Below the pieces are notes generated by a model that worked only from the letters and a program-made list of their open reading frames with translations, searched no databases and was not told the DNA's origin. Below are positions 35,225-45,081 of a stretch of DNA of 64,000 nt, in pieces. Numbering within the stretch: the first letter of the stretch is position 1; each line of letters begins with the position of its first letter. The position numbers were made by a program, and so were the translations under genes. Source of the stretch: Hippopus hippopus (lineage: Eukaryota; Mollusca; Bivalvia; Cardiida; Cardiidae); the NCBI GenBank assembly GCA_946811185.2, contig OX328104.1, forward strand, positions 49,646,505 to 49,710,504, given 5' to 3'.

Positions 35225-37220
35225 AATGCTCAAAATGACTAAGGAAATCCATTTTTCGGTAGTGTAGATCAAGATCAACCGCACAAACTAGCATTCACTG
35301 ACTTCGGATTCAAACATTTTGCTATCATTTATGGTATTCTACTCAAAAAGACATTGGATTTCAACAAACGAGTATCTGTTACTGTCTGCACCTACACATT
35401 TCAGTAGAATAATACTGATCTACGATTTAATTTGTTGTCAGAATTACTCTTGTCTTTTTTTTTTTAAAGGTTTTACAGACTTTTTTCCACACAATACAGA
35501 TCACAGGAAAGACATGAAAAGTTAAGGTGCCACAGTGAAATAACTGAACTGGTAAAAGCGCATAAAACTTATATAGAAAATAGAGAAATTATGCCAAAAT
35601 AGGTAGATAAGTAAGTTAGAACTAGCAGTATGATTATTATTGGAGAGGTCATCAGACCTCTCCAACAGTGGTGAGTTTAAAAGGCAGACTGCCACAGAAT
35701 TTGCTGTCTAAATCCATTTTTCTTGCGAAATTGTTCTGATACATAGTCTGTTTCGTCATGGTTTTGTAAATAAAGCGAAATCAAAAAACCGAAACAGGAA
35801 ATAGACGTGGTTTATTTTTTATATGATGAATTTCAGAAAAGATTTGTTATATTAATTTGCCATGGCTGCAAATGACCTCTCAAATAATTGTAATTTTTTA
35901 TTAAGCAAATAAATCCAAGCAGAAGAAAAAATAAGAAGAATTTCGTTAAAAAAGAGAAAAAAGACCGCTGGACAAGATCATGCAACTTGAAAATGCGGCA
36001 AGAAGGTCAAATGACCGTCATGTAAAGCATATGAGGTTTCCAATCGGCGGCTTTTTTACTTGTTTGTTTACATGTACCAAAATATATTGAAATTAAAAAG
36101 TCAATAAACTATTTGAAAACATTGATGCTGACCTCTCCTGGCTTCTTTTGTAAAGAAGCCAACTTGTCTAATGTGTGTTTATTTTGGTATCTCGGTTTCA
36201 CATTTACGGTGTTCTCCCAGTTTCATCCCAGTGAAAGAGAGCGGTATGAACCAGGATATTTCATCCCACCAACGTAAGTTTACAATCTAACACACCAGCA
36301 GATGTAGCCCGGGTTCCATCCTAGGTAAGAGGTCAGGTTTAAAAGAAAATTGTGGAATCCTTTGTGAATTAACAAGGGTTTATCGCGTTACTGGCCCCGT
36401 CACCTCCCGGTTAACAGACAGTCATGCTTTTGACTGTGCCGGACGGCATTTTCCCGCTGCAACTCGGTTTAAGATGGTTGGAATATCCTTCACGATGAGT
36501 GTATTAAGAGTTGTAAAACAACCGGTAGAGTAAGTCGGTTTATCACGATGCGTTCCGGTCATTCAGGATATCAGCAGTGTTTCACTCCCAGCTGGATACA
36601 TTTCATTGATCATTGATCCCGATGGAGTCCCACATCGAGACCCAGAGAATAGGGCGTAAGTATTTCGACGCCAGGAGATTCTTTAAATTCACAATCCCAT
36701 TGCACCAGACAATAATCCGACATTATTTACGTGAGTAATTGGCTACCGAAATCACTGAACACACAAATCATCATAATATCAGACTGGGACCACAAAATAC
36801 AAGAAACATACAATTTATTGTTGCAGACCATTACCGCTGCTCGTAAATCCCGCGCTTTTGTATCACGTGACAATATGAATAAACGTGGCTGCCAGCTAAA
36901 GAGCAGCACGAAAATTATTGTCAATTACGGATAGAAGATATATTCAGCTCAAGTTTGATGTGCGCCTCATAACAACCTTTCCTGTAATCCAATCGTTTAT
37001 TTGGGATATTCAAGGCGAGACTTTATTATGGTTTTAACCTTTTCCTGTACAAGAGTTTTTTTGTTGCCTACAAAATTATGAAACTTTACACATAGAAAAA
37101 ACGTTTGTAGGACAGAAAAAGTAACCATTTTTTAAAAAGACTATGGAAAGCTTTTTGGAAAAAAAACGCCATCGCTAGAGAGAAATGCTCTATCGTTGGA
37201 AGGGCTAAAACCAATGGGCG
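35225..37220. other. Non-coding stretch
   Basis: No gene recognised. A short perfect hairpin GGAGAGGTC/GACCTCTCC lies near 35642-35665. The rest is unclassified. Confidence 0.4.
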
Positions 37221-37221
37221 T

Positions 37222-37444
37222 TAACTCTAAACAACAGAATTTCAGCCTGGTGCAAATTGAAAGCATTAGCAGACCACAAATCACATGTGATTAAAATGAT
37301 GGAATTTGTCTTTGACAGGATAGAAAACATTTTGTGAAAAGGAGAAAATGCTGGTCATCAGCATTTTCTCCTTTTCACACAATGTTTTCAGAGGTTTTCT
37401 TTTTCAGGTTCGTTAAAACTCGGGATTGTATGGTAAAAGGTTAA
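37222..37444. repeat. Family A foldback MITE
   Basis: The centre is a long stem, GAAAACATTTTGTGAAAAGG with complement around GCTGGTCATCAGC. Confidence 0.7.
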
Positions 37445-37686
37445 ACGTCCTTTTATGTACAGTGTCGGGCTAACTGAAATGAAGAAAGTATCGAGACAGG
37501 ATTATTGCAGCAATGTAATCACTTGAAGACAGTCCAAGTCAATGCAGATCAAAATTATAGATCCAGTGTGCCTAACTTATTCAAAACTTTTGTATGCTCG
37601 CTGGACATTGTATATAGACCAAAGTTAGATTATAAACTGACTGCAGATTGCCAGCCTAGCACTGTTTAAACACGTGATTAACTAAA

Positions 37687-37950
37687 TGAGTCATGCTCTG
37701 TGAAAAGGGGGCTTGATACATCTGCAAAAAATATCGACCCATGTCAGTCTGTACAGTCCCCGAAGGCGGACATAGGTCGAAACCTTTTGCTATTGGTCAA
37801 TTTTCTGCATGTCCAAAGACCATTCTATCTCATGATTCAATTGATTGTTACACAAAATGGCCTTTATGGGTCCATAATTATATGATGACTTGCTCGGTAT
37901 AATCCATCACGGAGATGCATTAAACCCCCTTTTGCCAGCGCATGGCTTAT
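37687..37950. repeat. Family C MITE
   Basis: The left end GAGTCATGCTCTGTGAAAAG and right end TTTTGCCAGCGCATGGCTTA are inverted. The inner hairpin is decayed (GTCAGTCTGTACAGTCC). Confidence 0.65.
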
Positions 37951-38299
37951 TTGTAAGCTATTGTCGTGATATAACTGAACATTGTTGAAAACGGCATAAA
38001 TTTACAATTTAATCTTTCCCTATATTATGGTAGATTAAAACCTGGCAAAAATTTCCAAATCTCTTTAGAGATTTTTATTCATAAACCAAGAGTCGGCTCA
38101 TAAAACGACAAAATAACCACTTATCTTTTATTGATTCCTGTCTCTATCACAGTAAATAATAACCTTTCATTAATCATACTTGGACAACACAAGTAAATTA
38201 CGCTGGTGCTAAAAGGTACCATTTACTGCTCAGAACTATAACAAAATAGACAGTCGACATTTAACTCTTTTCAGAAACTAGTATGATTGTCTCCGAAGG

Positions 38300-38400
38300 A
38301 GATTGGTTTTTGGAAACATTTTTGGCTTGTGGAAAAATTGCTTATAATGAGCAATTTCTCCATTGACCACACTATTTTCTTCACTCTCACAAAAGTAAAT
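38300..38400. repeat. Family A variant centre
   Basis: AAAAATTGCTTATAATGAGC / GAGCAATTTCTCC subtype. Confidence 0.45.
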
Positions 38401-38469
38401 GAAAAAGGCAATTATCTAACAAAGATCATCCTTTAGAAATACAAGTAACTCACGGTGGTACTTAAAGTT

Positions 38470-38745
38470 ATGATTCGGCTTGCAACACGCGAAAAGAGGC
38501 ATTCGGACATTTGCGTAAAATGTCGTCTCGGATCAGCCTGCGCAGTCCGCGCAGGCTAATCCGAGACGGCACTTTACGACTACATTCGATTTTGTCCTAC
38601 AGTAGACTTGCAAAAAAAAAAAGAAAATTACATAAGAACGGAAAGTGTCGTCTCGGATTAGCCTGCGCGGACTGCACAGGCTGATCCGAGATGACACTTT
38701 ACGCAAATGTCCGAACGCCCTTTTTCGCGTGTTGTAGGCCATTCC
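38470..38745. repeat. Family D foldback MITE
   Basis: The ends are CTTGCAACACGCGAAAAG and TTCGCGTGTTGTAGGCC. It shows the same double-hairpin layout as 16796-17066. Confidence 0.75.
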
Positions 38746-38831
38746 ACGCTCAGATTTATAACTAATAATAAAGCTAACATTCAACCCTGTCCCGCATTGA
38801 GATCTATGGTTCCTTTTGCTGAAGATTGCTT

Positions 38832-39037
38832 TAACCCTTAGGCTGCTAAGCGCAACTCGCTGACCTTTTGCGGACAGTATAAATCAAGATCAGACTGCAC
38901 AGAACGTGCAGTCTGATCTTGGATCTAAACTGTCCGATAAGGAGGCATTATTCCACAAAACAACTTTGAAATAGCAGTATTTGGGTTCTTACTATCGAAA
39001 TGAAAATTTCATTTTAGTTATTTAGCAGAATAAGGGT
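38832..39037. repeat. Family B MITE
   Basis: Complete copy: TTAACCCTTAGGCTGCTAAG at the left, TTAGCAGAATAAGGGTT at the right, and a perfect central hairpin GATCAGACTGCACAGAACG. Confidence 0.75.
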
Positions 39038-39168
39038 TGATGAAAGTCTGTTGTCATCAGAACAGAGTTGATGATGATCATTTTCTCCATTTACCACAAA
39101 GTTTGCGTCACGTTTCTCTGTCCCCCCAAAAACAGTTTTTGTCACGATATTTTCATGAGACCTCATTT

Positions 39169-39448
39169 AAAATGAGCAATGTTCTGTAAAAAAGGTGGTT
39201 TAATACGTCTGCGATAAAGAATTGACCCACAGTCCGCGCAGGCTGACCTGAGTGTGCAGTCCCCGCAGGCTGCCTGAGTCGAAACGTTTTGCTTTTAGTA
39301 AATTTTTTGTATGTCCAAGGACCAGTGTTCCATATGATTTAGTCGGTTGTTACACAAAATAGATCTTATAGATGCATTACTAGATAACTTGCTCGGTATC
39401 ATGCATCACGGAGATGTACTGAATCCTGTTTTGCCAGAGTATGACTCA
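39169..39448. repeat. Family C MITE
   Basis: The inner GCGCAGGCTGACCTGAG segment is duplicated in a diverged form. The right end is TTTTGCCAGAGTATGACTC. Confidence 0.6.
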
Positions 39449-39480
39449 AATGTTATTGTCTCAGCTTCCACAGCCAACTG

Positions 39481-39747
39481 GCCGGGTAGCTTAGTTGGTA
39501 GCGTATCTGACTCGTGACCTGGAGGTTGCCGGTTCGATACCCGGTTGCGGCGAACTGTCTTTCCGGCGATTATTTTTGCCTCTCACCCCTGATGCATGTG
39601 AGAAAAGCAGTCAGTGGCTTTGGAAAGTAAGTTGTGTCAGTGCTGGTGTGAGAAAGCCAGGAAACACATTGGTGCGTCACTGACCGCCATGATATGACCT
39701 TAGCTATTAAAATGGCGTTAAACTCCAAGACAAACAAACAAACAAAT
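39481..39747 (+). mobile_element. tRNA-derived SINE with target duplication
   Basis: The pol III A box (TAGCTTAGTTGGTAGCG) and B box (GGTTCGATACC) occupy the first 65 bp. An unrelated body follows, ending ATGGCGTTAAACTCC and then (CAAA)n. The flanks CCACAGCCAACTG (39468-39480) and CCACTGCCAACTG (39748-39760) are a 13-bp target duplication with one mismatch. This supports retroposition rather than a tRNA gene. Confidence 0.85.
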
Positions 39748-39859
39748 CCACTGCCAACTGTTTTGTCTTGTAGGTGACCCTTCCTGCCACAACTGTTATT
39801 GTATTCATATATCAAAAATTGACTAATTTTTTATCAATCATATACTGCAAGAATTATCT

Positions 39860-40090
39860 TTTAACGCTTTTCTGCACAATCCCGAGTTTTAATGACCCTT
39901 CGGAAAAAAGCCTTTTGAAAAAAATGGGAGAAAAGGAAAAAATGCTGGTAACCAGCATTTTCTCCTTTTCCCACAATGTTTTCTACTCTTTAAAAAATTA
40001 AAATCATCATTTGCACCACCTTTTATTTCTCGTCTGCAAATGATTTCAATTTGGACAAGTCTAAAATTTTGTCGTTTGGTAAAAGAGTTA
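39860..40090. repeat. Family A foldback MITE
   Basis: The left half reads TTAACGCTTTTCTGCACAAT, the centre GAGAAAAGGAAAAAATGCTG with complement, and the right end GTCGTTTGGTAAAAGAGTTAA. Confidence 0.7.
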
Positions 40091-40306
40091 AAGCAGTTAA
40101 GGATCTTCAGTTTGAAGCTCAACCCATTGAATGTGAAGGATGGTGGTTGAGTAATGATCGATCGATGACAACTTCCTCAACGAGTGAATGGCGATCAAAA
40201 TTGGCGAGTATCTAGATTGTTGGTATTGTTTATTACGTTTGTACATAACATAGATTTCAAAAGATTTCTTGAATGACTCATTATATATGAACAGAACTAA
40301 TCGGTC

Positions 40307-40870
40307 TTTATTCCATGCTTTCCGGTAGGTTATCGAGAAATATCGGTGAAATATTTTTCGATATTTCATGGTTACGACCAGTGAAAATACCGATTTTTAT
40401 ATTCTAACTCTTCAGTTGAAGGCGGAAACAGTTGTTCCCGGGCACTAGTTACCTAGGAAAAAATACGCGTGCCTAACAACCAGATGGAAATATGACGTAA
40501 TTTACCTTACATTTCTCGCGCTTGACGTAATATTGTAATACGTTGCTATGCGGAGGGGGTACGCCACGGGGAATAACCGAAAAGAACTGTACTGGATTTT
40601 GATTAAGTTCCCCCCCCCCAAAAAAAAAAACAAAACGTTAAAAGCATGAAATAAATAGAATATTTGTTTTTTTCGGTGAAAGATCGAAATTTATTTCATC
40701 GAGTGAACAACATCGGTAATATTTTCACGAGTGGCGCAGAAATTTATTTCATCTCGTGAACACCATCGGTAATATTTTCACTCGTGGCTGCGCCACTCGT
40801 GAAAATATTATCGATGATGTTCACTCGATGAAATATTTCGATCTTTCACCGTAAAAAACAAATATCCTCT
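40307..40870. repeat. Family F repeat, longest copy
   Basis: The block TTATTCCATGCTTTCCGGT...GCATGAAATAAATAG is followed by a complete foldback (GGTGAAAGATCGAAATTTAT to CGATCTTTCACCG). The part ATTTATTTCATC..AACATCATCGGTAATATT is repeated once more inside. Confidence 0.7.
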
Positions 40871-41050
40871 ATGTATTTGTATTGAACAAATTATGATGAC
40901 ATCAGTTCCATGGCATTCTGTCTGACAAATGAACGCCTACTATCTTGATGGACAATATTGCGAAAAAATTACTAATTATGCTCTGAAACAAATTTTCTGA
41001 CCGATCACTTTCATGTGAAAAAGGGACAATCCGTGTAAATACAAGGTCCA

Positions 41051-41323
41051 TATGGCTTGCAACAAACGAAAAGGGGCATTCGGACATTTGCGTAAGGTGT
41101 CGTCTCGGATCAGCCTGCGCATTCCGCGCAGGCTAATCCGAGAGGGACCGAGTTTACAACTACATTATATTTTATGCTATAGTAGACTTGCGCAAAACAG
41201 AAAATTACATAAAAACGAAAAGTGTCGTCTCGGATTAGCCTGCGTGGACTGTGCAAGCTGATCCGAAACGACACTTTACGCAAATGTCCGAATGCCCCTT
41301 TTCGCGTGTTGGAGGCCATATGT
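41051..41323. repeat. Family D foldback MITE
   Basis: The ends ATGGCTTGCAACAAACGAAA and TTCGCGTGTTGGAGGCCAT are inverted, and the outside CCATAT/ATATG is also palindromic. It lies only about 330 bp left of the Polinton. Confidence 0.7.
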
Positions 41324-41643
41324 AAGTAAATGTAAAACTTTGTAAGGGAGGGGGGGGGGACAGGCAGAAATTACTATATTGACCGTTGACCAGCTTAAAA
41401 TACCAATCAAAAATTGATTGTTTTCATAACTTATTCGCACCTGGCAAAACTTTTGTATGCTCGCTGGATATGATGTGAGGGTAAGTTTTCGTTGTCTTCT
41501 GTTGATTTCTTTGTCCACTGTACAATACATAACCTTTCATGATCCATCCTTGGACAACAAAAGTAAATTATGCTCTGTCGTCAAACGTACCATTTTCTGC
41601 TTAGAATCATAAAAATTAAGAAACTCAACAATCAGGTCGATCA

Positions 41644-41649
41644 CATATC
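41644..41649. repeat. Polinton target duplication, left
   Basis: CATATC, identical in direct orientation to 58734-58739. Six base pairs is the duplication length known for Mavericks/Polintons. Confidence 0.9.
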
Positions 41650-42021
41650 AGTAGTTAAGAAAATGGGCATCCCAACGATTTTTACGATTTTAATGATTTT
41701 TTACGATTTTTGATAGGCATCCTAACGATTTTTACGATTTTAACGATTTTTTACGATTTTTGAATGAAAAATCTATTTCCTCATAATTCTAAAGAAAATA
41801 AATTTCATTATCCCACTAACCAACACATTGATTAACAACGGTGCTCACTAACCAACGCATGAACTAATATATATCATGGCCCCCATGTGTCAACGCAAGA
41901 TAAGTCTATGCATGAGGGACTAACCTAATTACTATAATCATTTTACATAAATTCAAAAATAAATTAATGGATAAAATTTTTTGAATTTTTTAAATTTTAA
42001 GTCATAAATTAATTCAAGATG
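41650..42021 (+). repeat. Polinton left TIR, 372 bp
   Basis: Matches the complement of 58362-58733 without gaps and with about six substitutions. It runs exactly to the ATG of the first gene, so the whole upstream region of that gene is TIR sequence. The outer 115 bp contain two 50-bp direct repeats (41666-41715 and 41716-41764) starting GGCATCC and rich in ACGATTTTTACGATTTT. A second pair of short repeats (CACTAACCAACRCAT) follows. The TIR must contain the protein-primed replication origin, by analogy with adenovirus. Confidence 0.95.
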
Positions 42022-42813
42022 AGTGTGCTAGATAGATTTAAAGATTATAAAATTATACAAAACCTAACAAGAGTTCTTGAAAATAAACATCGTATAGAGG
42101 TAATGTATTTAGTAAATAGAAAATTATATGTAATTTTCAATCATAATTTATTTATTTCACAAATGTTTGACCCAATTGCTATGTTAGCGAAATTAATACC
42201 ACGCAATTATTACTTACATAGTAAACAAAAGTTGGTTGAATCTGATTTTACCACAACTATTTTTATGGTTTGGCCAGACCAATGCCGTTTTAATGAAGAT
42301 CCTAATCGCCAAAAAGGTAAAAATGTGTATACTATCATTGAAATACCATTTTGTAGAAGTAATAATTTTATTGGTGATTATAAAGATGCTTTGTTGGAAA
42401 TAGTGGGAGATAAAGATAGAGAACCGGTTCCAACTAATTATGTAATATATCCTATGACAACATTTAGAAATGATATTTCCCCTCAAGGATATGAAGATAC
42501 TTTTGCAGATTATAGAAAGTCATATAATGAAGAAGGTAGAAGTCAGGGTTATATAGATTTTCATGGTTATAATTGGGTTGGATTTGAAGATCTTACTAAA
42601 ACAGGTAATGCAACATTAGGTTATATGAAAATGGAAGAAGTTAAAAAACCAAAAAAAGCAAAAAAAAATTTTTTGGTGGATGAATGTTGTATATGTAAAG
42701 TTAAAAAACCTAATAAAGTATTTGATTGTGGTCATGCATGTATATGTGATGAGTGTAATGAAATAGGTGAATTAACATGTAATTTATTTACATGCCCAAT
42801 GTGTAGAACATAA
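42019..42813 (+). CDS. RING-finger protein 1 (putative E3 ubiquitin ligase)
   Basis: 264 residues. The first 210 residues are not recognised; they start MSVLDRF and contain an aromatic mid-section (GYIDFHGYNWVGFEDL). A Lys-rich linker (residues 210-220) leads to a C-terminal RING at about 223-263: CCIC..KVFDCGHACICDEC...CPMC, all eight metal ligands in C3HC4 order. This RING type ends IAP proteins and several large-DNA-virus proteins, but no BIR repeat is seen here. RING proteins of this type usually recruit E2 enzymes for ubiquitin transfer; control of host defence or cell death is inference. Its promoter must lie within the left TIR. The neighbouring gene encodes a related protein, so a duplication is likely. 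Confidence 0.85.
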   Translation: MSVLDRFKDYKIIQNLTRVLENKHRIEVMYLVNRKLYVIFNHNLFISQMFDPIAMLAKLIPRNYYLHSKQKLVESDFTTTIFMVWPDQCRFNEDPNRQKGKNVYTIIEIPFCRSNNFIGDYKDALLEIVGDKDREPVPTNYVIYPMTTFRNDISPQGYEDTFADYRKSYNEEGRSQGYIDFHGYNWVGFEDLTKTGNATLGYMKMEEVKKPKKAKKNFLVDECCICKVKKPNKVFDCGHACICDECNEIGELTCNLFTCPMCRT

Positions 42814-42876
42814 TCTTTTGTTAAAAGAAAAAATTTTTTGAAAAATTTAAGTGAAATAAATTATAAAAAAATAAGT

Positions 42877-43779
42877 ATGAGCGTCTTACATACAAATGAA
42901 GTTTTTTACGACGTACTTGATAGAATGCCTCATAAAAAAACAGAAGTGTTAAAAAGATTGACCACAAAACAAATCTCAAAATTGAAAACCCATATCAAAA
43001 ATAAATATAAAGAAATCCCTGTTTTTGATACTACAGGAAAAAAGATATACTTTCCAAATCTCCATCATAATTATTATATCATGGCATTGAAAAAAGCTGG
43101 CCCTGTCATACATTACTTCTATAGTGCTCTCTTAAAGAAATACGGTGGAGATAGAAATATGTGGGTTGGTCTTTATGACAATAAAAGTCCTCAAAGAAAA
43201 AGGATTGGATCTTATTGGTTTAGCATAATTGAATCATCAGAAAACTCTTTAAAACTATATAAAGATGAAATAAACACGTATTATAAATTCATTAATGAAG
43301 TTGATCAACATTGGGAGTATAGAAGAACACCGAACACAAGATATTTTAACTATCTTTCACCTTGTATAGAATTTAATGAGAGATTTAAGAATTTATACGG
43401 AGACCCTGATGTAAATGAAGCGTTAACAAAAGTAAAAGAATTATCAAAATTGACAACATTATCTAATTATGAAAAAAGCAATAGAGACTCCGCAACAATA
43501 GTTAAAATTACGGATTTACAAGATAAAATGATTTTTATTAACGCGTGTGATTTCCAAGATTCTTTTTATGATTTAGTGTATAAAAGTAATTATAAAATAC
43601 ATTTCTTAAGCCCAAAGGAAACGGGAGGACCAAAAACAAAAATATTTGTAGAAGACGCGTGTTGTATATGTACCATTAATCCTCCAAGAATATCATTCAC
43701 AACTTGCGGGCATCTATGTATATGTGAGGAATGTGATAAAATACACCCCTTAAATAAATGTCCCATATGTAGACAGTAA
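42877..43779 (+). CDS. RING-finger protein 2 (putative E3 ubiquitin ligase)
   Basis: 300 residues from the ATG at 42877 (MSVLHTNEVFYD). The open frame extends 39 bases upstream only to a TTG, which is not a likely start in an animal. Both RING proteins begin MSVL, which supports this choice. The N-terminal 255 residues are unrecognised, basic and rich in aromatic residues. The C-terminal RING at about residues 258-300 reads CCIC..FTTCGHLCICEEC...CPIC. It is closer to its neighbour's RING than the N-terminal parts are to each other, which suggests a shared effector module with different substrate-binding regions. It converges on the fibre-like gene, with a hairpin between them. Confidence 0.85.
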   Translation: MSVLHTNEVFYDVLDRMPHKKTEVLKRLTTKQISKLKTHIKNKYKEIPVFDTTGKKIYFPNLHHNYYIMALKKAGPVIHYFYSALLKKYGGDRNMWVGLYDNKSPQRKRIGSYWFSIIESSENSLKLYKDEINTYYKFINEVDQHWEYRRTPNTRYFNYLSPCIEFNERFKNLYGDPDVNEALTKVKELSKLTTLSNYEKSNRDSATIVKITDLQDKMIFINACDFQDSFYDLVYKSNYKIHFLSPKETGGPKTKIFVEDACCICTINPPRISFTTCGHLCICEECDKIHPLNKCPICRQ

Positions 43780-43814
43780 TTTTTGTAAAAAAATATTTAA
43801 AAATGACTAAATAA

Positions 43815-43849
43815 ATATATAATATATTTTTTTATAATATATTATATAT
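43815..43849. terminator. 14-bp perfect hairpin between convergent genes
   Basis: ATATATAATATATT and its exact complement are separated by 7 bases. It sits in the 72-bp gap between RING protein 2 (+) and the fibre-like gene (-), where transcripts from both sides must end. An AATAAA lies just before it on the + strand (within CTAAATAAATA). A 3'-end function is inferred. Confidence 0.6.
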
Positions 43850-43851
43850 AT

Positions 43852-45066
43852 CTACAAGTCTAATTCTATCAAAATAGATATGTAGCCGTGTGTTACTTCA
43901 CGGTTATCTGTTCTCGAAATAAAGTTTATTATATCGCATTTATTTACCTCCAACGCCCTTGGAAAAGTCGTACAGCTACAAATTTCACGTTCTTTTTTAA
44001 TAATAGAGTAATCAACCTGTTCATTTCCGTTTACCGTTATATTAACTTTTACCTCTTCTGGTGCATGACGGTCCCTTTTAACGATTGTTAAACTTCCACT
44101 TATAATTCTACCTGACACATTCATACAATAACCCCCTAAACCGTGTCTTTTACCTGAATTACCATTACCGAATGAAAACTCATAATTACCGTCTAAAATT
44201 GATCCTTGTTCTTCAGCCCACACGGTTATAACAGGTTTTGGCTTATATGCTCTGAAGAAACGCTCCATATATTCTCTAGTGACAACATCTTTTTCATTTC
44301 TTGGGTCCGCTATATTATATATTCTTAAATTATTCATATCAATATGTTGGTTTACTGATAGTTCCCCATTCGCTTTCATTGAGAAAGATTTATACATAGC
44401 ACCTTGACCACCTCTAATATTTTTAACGAGGTCATCAACATAACCTTTAGTGGTAACCGCATCTTGGGATATGGGGTTTGATAATCCAGTAATCTGGTTA
44501 CCATTCATATCTATTCCACCATCTATTGAATAGGACCCATCTTGTTTTCTCGTTAAAGCTTTTTCACCTGCGGTAGCTGCCTCAATCCTAGTATCCACGT
44601 AAAACTTATTAGAGGCTTGGTCGTGTCTCGTGGGGGTTCCGAGATTGTTAATTACTCGTCCTCCCATTGAGATTGCATCATCTGCCTCATACCACCTTCC
44701 GTCTTTATAAACGAAGGCTCTATCAACATTATCCACATAATTTTTAGTAGCAGCTTCACCCGGTTCTTTTGGATCCTTAACATTTCTTATCGGATTAAAA
44801 CCCATATTTAAATATCCAGTAAAGTGGTATCCTCCGTTTTCATTCAACAACCCTGAGTTGGCGTCAACATAATCCTTAGTTGCAACATCATGAGAATTTA
44901 CTGGATTACTAACCCTCGTTAATGTATTGCCATTCATGTCTATGGAACCGGTAACAACAGTTGTTCCATCTTTACGTAAAAAAACATTATTTATGTAAGC
45001 GAGTGACACACCATCACCGCTTGTTTCACCATCATCTTTCATTCTTCCGAATTTGTCAACAGGCAT
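43852..45066 (-). CDS. Phage tail-fibre-like repeat protein (candidate virion spike/fibre)
   Basis: 404 residues. After a short N-terminus come five diverged repeats at about residues 42-69, 86-112, 131-158, 184-211 and 242-268. Each follows the pattern (I/L)xMxGxxIxxLxxPxxxxDxxTKxYVD. This is the repeat seen in long and collar-type bacteriophage tail fibres, where it forms a trimeric beta-rich shaft. From about residue 278 to the end lies a different, beta-rich domain (TVWAEEQGSILDGNYEFSFG, then strands) that could be the receptor-binding head. No signal peptide or membrane segment is seen. The gene is last in the minus-strand block after the protease and integrase. The ATG follows ACTATATAAAAAGA. 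A capsid-vertex fibre is the likeliest role by position and shape, but this is inference. Confidence 0.75.
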   Translation of the reverse strand: MPVDKFGRMKDDGETSGDGVSLAYINNVFLRKDGTTVVTGSIDMNGNTLTRVSNPVNSHDVATKDYVDANSGLLNENGGYHFTGYLNMGFNPIRNVKDPKEPGEAATKNYVDNVDRAFVYKDGRWYEADDAISMGGRVINNLGTPTRHDQASNKFYVDTRIEAATAGEKALTRKQDGSYSIDGGIDMNGNQITGLSNPISQDAVTTKGYVDDLVKNIRGGQGAMYKSFSMKANGELSVNQHIDMNNLRIYNIADPRNEKDVVTREYMERFFRAYKPKPVITVWAEEQGSILDGNYEFSFGNGNSGKRHGLGGYCMNVSGRIISGSLTIVKRDRHAPEEVKVNITVNGNEQVDYSIIKKEREICSCTTFPRALEVNKCDIINFISRTDNREVTHGYISILIELDL

Positions 45067-45081
45067 TCTTTTTATATAGTA

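Noticed and set aside
39481..39551. Apparent tRNA gene
   Set aside because: A and B boxes are present, but a SINE body, CAAA tail and 13-bp target duplication show a tRNA-derived retroposon.
42223..42486. Antisense frame over RING protein 1
   Set aside because: Shadow of the plus-strand gene; no motif and low complexity.
42838..42876. Upstream extension of RING protein 2 to a TTG
   Set aside because: TTG is not a credible start here. The ATG at 42877 gives the same MSVL beginning as the neighbouring RING protein.
42019..43779. Full IAP proteins
   Set aside because: Only the C-terminal RING is present; no BIR repeat with its Cys2-His-Cys spacing is seen in either protein.
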